A stretch of DNA of 64,000 nt, taken from contig JAZUIF010000115.1 of NCBI GenBank assembly GCA_045642085.1, positions 1 through 64,000 of the forward strand, read 5' to 3'. The stretch is from UBA1723 sp045642085. Its GTDB lineage: Bacteria; Bacteroidota; Bacteroidia; Bacteroidales; Paludibacteraceae. The notes below the pieces were generated by a model. That model had not been told where the DNA came from. It did not search any database and saw only the letters and a list, made by a program, of their open reading frames with translations. The position numbers and the translations under genes are program-made. Positions 59,140 to 64,000 of the stretch are shown piece after piece; the stretch's first letter is position 1, and every line of letters starts with the position of its first letter.

Positions 59140-59175
59140 AATGCGGAATGCGAAATAATTCCGCATTCCGCATTT
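59140..59175. terminator. AATGCGGAATGCG palindrome between FemAB-like and GH9 genes
   Basis: AATGCGGAATGCG and CGCATTCCGCATT form a 13-pair stem. It lies downstream of the GH9 stop on the minus strand and belongs with the palindrome at 45403. Confidence 0.75.
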
Positions 59176-59194
59176 ATCATTCTGCATTTAGATT

Positions 59195-62158
59195 TTATTT
59201 CTTCACGATCAATCTTAATGTCTGGCTTGTCGATTCTGAGTTGACAAGAAATGTGTAAATTCCATTAGCAAGTTGTGCTATATTTACGCTGTTGATTGTC
59301 TCCACATTCATCTGCTTAGAAAGGATGATCTTTCCGTCGACACTCATAATCTGTACGTTAACGTCTGTGTCACCATTCAACATCTCGATGAACAAAATGT
59401 CTGATGCAGGGTTAGGATACAATTTGCAATCAGCATCTGCAGCTGCGTCAATTGTGCGTGTTGCTGCATCCTTGTCAAATGTTCCGTGAACCATAGCTCT
59501 TGCACAACCTGATCCTGCCTGGATCTCCCAGTCACACATTGCTGGGAATGGCATGTCTGCAGCCTGACCCTTGTCTGCTCCTGTAAATACGAGCACGTCA
59601 TAATTATTAGCGAATAGTTTGTAGCTATCTCCATTAGGATAGAATGGGATAGATCCGTTTGCTGGTTTTGCTGACAAACCATATTCACCCTTCTCTGTGA
59701 TCTCTATAGGATTGCTCAACTTGACTGTGTACCAGCCTGCGTTCTGCAAATCAACTGCGTCTGAGTTGAATGTCGACTTCTTGCCGTTGTGGTTGAGTGT
59801 GAATGTGATTGCCTGGCTACCCTTAGTGTAAACAGACGACACATAAACTGTCATTCCTGTGATCATGAATGGCTTGAAGGCTGTGAACAATGCCTGTGTC
59901 TCACCCCAATCCTGAGTTGTCTTTGATGAGTATACTTTCTGTTCCGGACCAGCTACGAATGCACTGCTACCTGCGTTCTGCACGTAGACGTCGATATCAT
60001 TGCTGATTGTTGTTGTGTAAGTGCTTCCTGAACCAAGAAGATTTCCACCTTCAGCCTTGTCGTACCACTCGTAGTCGCCATCACCCTCTACAGTGAATGT
60101 GATCTTGCCTGAACCACCTGATTTAGCATCTGCTACGACAGGAAGTTTTGATGTGATCTCAGCCTCAACTGTCTTGCTTCCACAACCAGGAACAGAGATC
60201 TTACAAGAGTAGTCTCCTGCCTTAGTTGCAGTGTATGTAGCTGATGTAGCTCCGGCAACTTGGCTGCCATTGATGCTCCACTGATAAGTCGCCCCCTTAG
60301 TGTCGATTGCTGCGTCCAATGTCATTGTTGCTGGATTACACAACTCTCCACCTTCAAGTTTTACCTCTGGAAGCTCTCCTGAGATAGTCACTTTTGCTGA
60401 AGTCTCCCATTCACCTGCTGAATCAACTACACATTCGTAAACGCCAGCCTCCTTAATCTCATAAGTCGAAGCAGATGTGCTAGATTCCACCTGTGTGCCA
60501 TCCTTCTTCCATGTGAATTTCTTCTTTCCGTCAGCGGCAATCTTAGAATCAAGTTTGATAGATCCCTCTCCACAGATTGAACGGTCTGCACCAAGGTCTG
60601 GAGTAGGGTGGCCAAACTTATTTGGACCTACTGGATTCAAGATTGAGTTGATATATCCAAGAGAAGCTACAAGTCCGGCGTTATAGTCGATACCTCCCTC
60701 TGAGAATGTATACTCTTTCTCTGAGTCTGTGTATGCTCCGTCATTGATAGATCCACCTACCATGTAGCCAAACTGCATGAACTTGTCCTGAGTAGTCAAG
60801 TTAGCCTCTGAATCGTTGTCAAGACCGTAGAAATTACGGTGGTGAGGGAAGTGTGGATAATTCTGTCCGAATCCTACGATGTAAGAGAACTTCTTACCGT
60901 TGCTACCCATGATATACTCGATAGAAGCAAGTGCGTATGGATTCAATGTTGTTGTGTTTCCTTTTACCTTCTCATTAAGAGCGTAGACAAAAGCCTGGTT
61001 GGCAGGGAAACGAAGAATACCCCAACCTCCATTCTGCTTGTTTAGGAAATATCCGCTTGCTGGCTTATACAAATCACAAAGGAACTGTAACGCTTTCTTT
61101 CCATTTGCGTCATTGTCGTACATGGCCATCAAGTAGCAAGCCAAATCCTCTGTGTTGTTATAGTTAAGTGAATAGTTGTGGTTGTATGAATCCTCGTCAG
61201 ACATCCAAGTGGCGTGCTCTCTGGCTGCTGTTAGATATGTCTTGTCGTTTGTCGCACGGTAAAGCTCCATTGCAAGACATACGATATCCGACTCATACTT
61301 TGGCTTTGCAGGGTAGAAATCACTACCTGTATTACCTTTGGCTGTTCCCATCACATATTCGTATGCCACCTTAGCCTTCTCCAAGCATTTGTCGGCATAG
61401 TCTGAATCGTATGGACGATAGACACGAGCCATAATTGCAAGTGTAGCTCCACAGAAAGATGTCATTGAAGTAGTCTTTCCTGTCGCCTTCCATACCTTAC
61501 GAGAACCATTAGATTCACCACCTTGAGATGTTGAAAGAGTGGCCTTGACTGGTGAAGTACACCAAACCATGTGGTCTGCATTACCGTCGCCTACCTGATA
61601 GTAGAATGTGCTCTTGTCGCGCACGCACTTCATAAAGAAGTCTGTAGCGTATTTTAGCTCGTCAAGGATATCAGGAATACCGTTTGGCTTACCTTTCTTT
61701 CCTTCCCATGTATAGTCGCTTGCTCCGATGTAGCCCTCATAGTTCTGAGAATAGAAATCATCGTATCCGTTAGGGAACTCTGAGTAACCCAACGCAAGCA
61801 TATAGCCAGAGTAGAACTCTGTCTGTCCAAACTTCACGTTATCTCCACAGTCTACCCACCCTCCAGTCAAATCGTATGATCCGTCGGCATCCTTTACGAA
61901 GTCCTGACCTTTAACAAAAGCTTTTAGGTTAGATCCTGTTGTTCCAGTTGTTTGGGTTGGTTCATGCTCAGCGATAAGCCAGTTGTGTCCGGCACCCGAA
62001 CGCTGTGCACCGTAGAAACGGCCAGTCATCCAAAGAGCCTTCTGATACTGCTCATTGTCGAACACTGGTTTGCCCTGTGCCGACACTCCGCTTGCCGACG
62101 CCAATGCCAATGCGGCAACTGTCGCCTTTACTGCAATAGATGAGTATATTTTCTTCAT
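59195..62158 (-). CDS. Secreted GH9 cellulase with Ig-like and T9SS domains
   Basis: A 987-residue secreted protein. A signal peptide (VKATVAALALASASGVSAQG) precedes a GH9 catalytic domain with GGWVDCGDNVKFG (catalytic Asp pair), the YPHFPHHR histidine motif and the FSEGGIDYNAGL segment with the acid Glu. Next come Ig-like domains (GAYECVV and GDYSCKI strands), further beta-sandwich domains and a T9SS-like C-terminal domain (YPNPASDILFIEM, IMSVDGKIIL, LANGIYTFLV). It would degrade beta-1,4-glucans outside the cell. It has the same export route as the CotH-family and GLUG proteins. Confidence 0.93.
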   Translation of the reverse strand: MKKIYSSIAVKATVAALALASASGVSAQGKPVFDNEQYQKALWMTGRFYGAQRSGAGHNWLIAEHEPTQTTGTTGSNLKAFVKGQDFVKDADGSYDLTGGWVDCGDNVKFGQTEFYSGYMLALGYSEFPNGYDDFYSQNYEGYIGASDYTWEGKKGKPNGIPDILDELKYATDFFMKCVRDKSTFYYQVGDGNADHMVWCTSPVKATLSTSQGGESNGSRKVWKATGKTTSMTSFCGATLAIMARVYRPYDSDYADKCLEKAKVAYEYVMGTAKGNTGSDFYPAKPKYESDIVCLAMELYRATNDKTYLTAAREHATWMSDEDSYNHNYSLNYNNTEDLACYLMAMYDNDANGKKALQFLCDLYKPASGYFLNKQNGGWGILRFPANQAFVYALNEKVKGNTTTLNPYALASIEYIMGSNGKKFSYIVGFGQNYPHFPHHRNFYGLDNDSEANLTTQDKFMQFGYMVGGSINDGAYTDSEKEYTFSEGGIDYNAGLVASLGYINSILNPVGPNKFGHPTPDLGADRSICGEGSIKLDSKIAADGKKKFTWKKDGTQVESSTSASTYEIKEAGVYECVVDSAGEWETSAKVTISGELPEVKLEGGELCNPATMTLDAAIDTKGATYQWSINGSQVAGATSATYTATKAGDYSCKISVPGCGSKTVEAEITSKLPVVADAKSGGSGKITFTVEGDGDYEWYDKAEGGNLLGSGSTYTTTISNDIDVYVQNAGSSAFVAGPEQKVYSSKTTQDWGETQALFTAFKPFMITGMTVYVSSVYTKGSQAITFTLNHNGKKSTFNSDAVDLQNAGWYTVKLSNPIEITEKGEYGLSAKPANGSIPFYPNGDSYKLFANNYDVLVFTGADKGQAADMPFPAMCDWEIQAGSGCARAMVHGTFDKDAATRTIDAAADADCKLYPNPASDILFIEMLNGDTDVNVQIMSVDGKIILSKQMNVETINSVNIAQLANGIYTFLVNSESTSQTLRLIVKK

Positions 62159-62212
62159 AAGCTATCCCTATTAATTGTTATACCCTAGTTAGTTATAGTG
62201 TTTATGTATATG

Positions 62213-62243
62213 TGTAGAGACGGAGCATGCCCGTCTTTACACA
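62213..62243. repeat. GTAGAGACGG palindrome between rpiB and the GH9 gene
   Basis: A stem TGTAGAGACGG / CCGTCTTTACA around AGCATG, of the same family as 15346-15368. Confidence 0.75.
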
Positions 62244-62258
62244 TTTAAAATATCAATA

Positions 62259-62708
62259 TTATTTCACAGCGATCTTAGCGACACGCTTTTCGTGACGACC
62301 GCCCTCGAAGTCTGTTGTAAGGAAGATTTTAGCAATCTCCAAAGCCTTCTCCTTACTGATGAAGCGGGCTGGCAAACCAACGATATTAGCGTTGTTGTGC
62401 TGACGTGCAAGCGACGCGATCTCAGTCTCCCAAGAAAGTGCGCATCTCACACCCTGGTGCTTGTTGCAAGTCATAGAGATACCGTTGGCGCTACCACAGA
62501 TTGCGATTCCCAAGTCAACCTCGCCCTTCTCAACTGATTCTGCAAGTGGGTGAGCGTAGTCAGGATAGTCGCAGCTATCGTTAGTGTCGGTACCGAAATT
62601 TCTGATTTCAGAAACAAGTGGAGCCAACTGCTCAACCAAGTATTTCTTCAAATCTGTACCAGCGTGGTCGTTAGCGATACCTATCTTTAATTCTCCTAAA
62701 GCCTTCAT
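62259..62708 (-). CDS. rpiB: Ribose-5-phosphate isomerase B
   Basis: A 149-residue enzyme with the RpiB landmarks IGIANDHAGTDLKKYL, DYPDYAHPLAESVE, CGSANGISMTCNKHQGVR (active-site Cys) and the NNANIVGLPARF segment. It interconverts ribose 5-phosphate and ribulose 5-phosphate. Length is usual. It is separated from the GH9 gene by a palindrome. Confidence 0.95.
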   Translation of the reverse strand: MKALGELKIGIANDHAGTDLKKYLVEQLAPLVSEIRNFGTDTNDSCDYPDYAHPLAESVEKGEVDLGIAICGSANGISMTCNKHQGVRCALSWETEIASLARQHNNANIVGLPARFISKEKALEIAKIFLTTDFEGGRHEKRVAKIAVK

Positions 62709-62829
62709 GTCTTTATCTTATTATGCGTTTTTTCAATTAACTTAAAGTCACAAATATAGATATCAAAATTTAGTTTAGCAAATATAAGGTGTGATTTTTG
62801 GAATTTAACTATTTGTACTTACCGGCAAA

Positions 62830-62905
62830 ACGATTGAAATGATGCGGCCACGGTAGCCGAAAGACTCTGTCTTTTTCGGCAACCATGGCCTGATATGACA
62901 ATCGT
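62830..62905. repeat. Long imperfect hairpin
   Basis: ACGATTG/CAATCGT outer pairs, then GGCCA/TGGCC, GGT/ACC and GCCGAAA/TTTTCGGC inner pairs. It could be a structured RNA or a defective mobile element; no promoter or reading frame supports either. Confidence 0.55.
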
Positions 62906-62941
62906 GTCCACGGTTGTAGAGGTTGGCGAATGATTGAAAAT

Positions 62942-63026
62942 CTACCAACATTTAACGCCTAAAGGCGTAACGTTATTCTATGTTGGCTTTATGTATTCTA
63001 TCCCGATAGGGATTTAATATTGGTAG
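62942..63026. mobile_element. 85-base element with CTACCAA-type inverted ends
   Basis: CTACCAACATTTAA at the left and TTTAATATTGGTAG at the right (12 of 14 pairs). Inside are AACGCCT/AGGCGT and CCCGATAGGG short palindromes. It looks like a MITE-like repeat; no transposase. Confidence 0.5.
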
Positions 63027-63041
63027 AATTATTTGATAGTC

Positions 63042-63088
63042 ATGTCTCAAACGCGAGCCCCGTAAGGGCGAGCGTATAAACGAGACAT
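63042..63088. repeat. ATGTCTC/GAGACAT-bounded repeat core
   Basis: ATGTCTC and GAGACAT flank an inverted copy of the ACGCTCGCCCTACGGG core found at 24662-24781 and 63503-63638. It sits at the left boundary of the rpn C-terminal remnant. Confidence 0.6.
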
Positions 63089-63106
63089 CGAAAATATTTT
63101 GTAAAT

Positions 63107-63466
63107 TTGCAGAAATTCAAGTTGGATGGCGGTGACATCACAAAGAAGGATATCTGGTTGTACAGTTTCAAAAATTTAGGCAACATGGAAAATATCGACC
63201 CATCAGTATATGAGCGAGCAGACGAAGGTTTACTCAGATTGCTCAAAAAAGCCAACATAGCGGCTCTAACAGACGAAGAGATTAATTACTACGAAGCTAG
63301 TATGAAACGTTTGGAGGACGAGATCGACATGGAGGAACATGGATTTGAAAGGGGTGTTGAAGCGGAATCTCTCCGAATCGCCACTGACATGAAGAAAAAA
63401 GGATTTGATTTTGCTTTAATCCATGAATTAACGAACGTTTCTCTGGAGGAGATTGAAAAACTATAG
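63107..63466 (+). pseudogene. C-terminal remnant of an Rpn-family protein
   Basis: The open frame matches the last about 100 residues of the Rpn-type protein at 43524 (DIW...KNLG, PSVYERADEGLL, KANIAALTDEEI, YYEASMKRLEDE). The nuclease core is missing and the break lies beside a dispersed repeat, so the front part was lost during rearrangement. It could be expressed only as a fragment. Confidence 0.83.
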
Positions 63467-63502
63467 GTAGTGATCTTCTCTTTATAATAAAGATAAAGGC
63501 AA

Positions 63503-63638
63503 TTATAAACGAGTTGTCCAAATACGCTTGTTTTTTTATACGCTCGCCCTACAGGCTCGCGGTGATGGGGATGGTTAGGACCCAAATAAATCAGACATGG
63601 GCCCTTAACAATCCTCATTTTGATCAACTACCATACAC
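63503..63638. mobile_element. Second copy of the AGTTGTCCAA MITE-like repeat
   Basis: Ends TTATAAACGAGTTGTCCAA and TTGATCAACTACCATACAC (one terminal change compared with the first copy), with the GCTCGCCCTACAGGC core in between and a short insertion near 63580. It lies just upstream of the proC promoter. Confidence 0.75.
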
Positions 63639-63691
63639 CCTTTGATTTAAAATAATTTCGCATTTCGCATTTCGCATTTCACATTGTTTAG

Positions 63692-63699
63692 TATCTTTG
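63692..63699 (+). promoter_or_regulatory. -7 element of proC
   Basis: TATCTTTG matches TAnnTTTG, 17 bases upstream of the proC start. Confidence 0.6.
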
Positions 63700-63716
63700 C
63701 AAAAAATTTCATAAAA

Positions 63717-64000
63717 ATGAAAATAGCATTTATCGGCGCCGGCAACATGGGTGGTGCCATCGCCAAAGGTTTATATAAATCAGGATTGTGCAAGGCAGAG
63801 GACCTATTCATCTCTGACCCTATGCAGGCTAACAGAGACGCTTTCACAGCTCTTGACAGCAAAATTTTCACTACAGCGGACAACAAAGAGGCAGTTAAAA
63901 AGGCGGACTACGTGCTTATCGCAGTTAAGCCATGGTTGGTTGAGACTGTATGCAACGATATCAAGTCGGCTATCGACGAGAAGCAGCATAAGGTGATCTC
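63717..64000 (+). CDS. proC: Pyrroline-5-carboxylate reductase (5' part)
   Basis: The first 94 codons are in the window. The N terminus carries the Rossmann NAD(P)H-binding loop FIGAGNMGGAIAKGL and the conserved VLIAVKPW strand of ProC. The enzyme makes proline from pyrroline-5-carboxylate. The gene is cut by the window end, so length and C terminus cannot be checked. A -7 element TATCTTTG lies upstream. Confidence 0.9.
   Translation, partial: MKIAFIGAGNMGGAIAKGLYKSGLCKAEDLFISDPMQANRDAFTALDSKIFTTADNKEAVKKADYVLIAVKPWLVETVCNDIKSAIDEKQHKVI

Larger units (their letters stand above)
62709..63106. other. 398-base gene-free region with several palindromic elements
   Basis: No gene. It contains a 76-base imperfect hairpin at 62830-62905, an 85-base element with near-inverted ends (62942-63026), and an ATGTCTC/GAGACAT-bounded copy of the GCTCGCCC core (63042-63088). 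See the separate entries. Confidence 0.6.

Overview
The window looks like a chromosomal segment from a gut- or rumen-type member of the Bacteroidales (Bacteroidota). The evidence is a Bacteroidetes-type T6SS gene set (tssD/tssB/tssC/vgrG), three large secreted proteins with T9SS-like C-terminal domains (a CotH/lamin-tail protein, a GLUG-repeat protein and a GH9 cellulase), many TAnnTTTG-type -7 promoter elements, tRNAs without encoded CCA, DUF4143 AAA ATPases, Rpn-type PD-(D/E)XK proteins and type B ribosomal protein L31. Genus and species cannot be fixed from the sequence alone.

Layout. 0-5.6 kb: a decayed rpn fragment, then the four-gene T6SS sheath/tube/spike set and a lipoprotein. 5.7-14.7 kb (mostly minus strand): small housekeeping and stress genes (tcdA, PNPOx, thioredoxin, AlkD, YgbA, YecH, HD protein), a lipoprotein esterase, and three DUF4143-type ATPase loci (one a remnant). 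Each ATPase locus is preceded by four short repeats at a 32-33 bp period that are specific to that gene. 14.9-15.3 kb: five normal tRNAs. 15.4-20.4 kb: the most unusual region. A RING-like/TerD-like protein gene is flanked by three RNAs with perfect tRNA acceptor and T arms but abnormal central parts, by a fourth structured RNA, by a full WYL-domain regulator and by a paralogue cut down to its HTH half. Three copies of one palindrome (CTACGCA-N7-TGCGTAG type) lie beside the presumed promoters of this region.

20.4-24.6 kb: a Fur/Zur-family regulator with a BASS transporter, divergent from a TonB-dependent receptor and a His-rich lipoprotein; three TGCAACAnTGTTGCA boxes lie between them, so this reads as a zinc-responsive uptake locus. 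24.8-33.9 kb: a compact NAD-dependent DNA ligase, an Ogt-like protein, GNAT, and an AraC regulator divergent from a TolC/HlyD/MFS efflux operon, then an alpha/beta hydrolase fused to DUF1653. 34-39.5 kb: a GT-C membrane protein, HAD phosphatase and UbiA-family DPPR-synthase-like module bounded by direct duplicates of the 3' end of an MFS gene, followed by an acyltransferase. 39.5-45.9 kb: mnmE, fmt, nadK, rpmE2, an intact rpn, a cyclophilin and a small kinase. 46-62.7 kb: the T9SS cargo proteins, an acyl-CoA ligase, mazEF, two identical tRNA-Arg genes, a FemAB-like protein, the GH9 cellulase and rpiB. The right end carries palindromic repeats, an rpn C-terminal remnant and the start of proC.

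Several dispersed palindromes (families with cores GGGCAGGTTTGAAACC, AGACGGGGCATGCCCC and GCTCGCCCTACGGGC) recur between genes. All identifications are by reading motifs; no database or folding programme was run.
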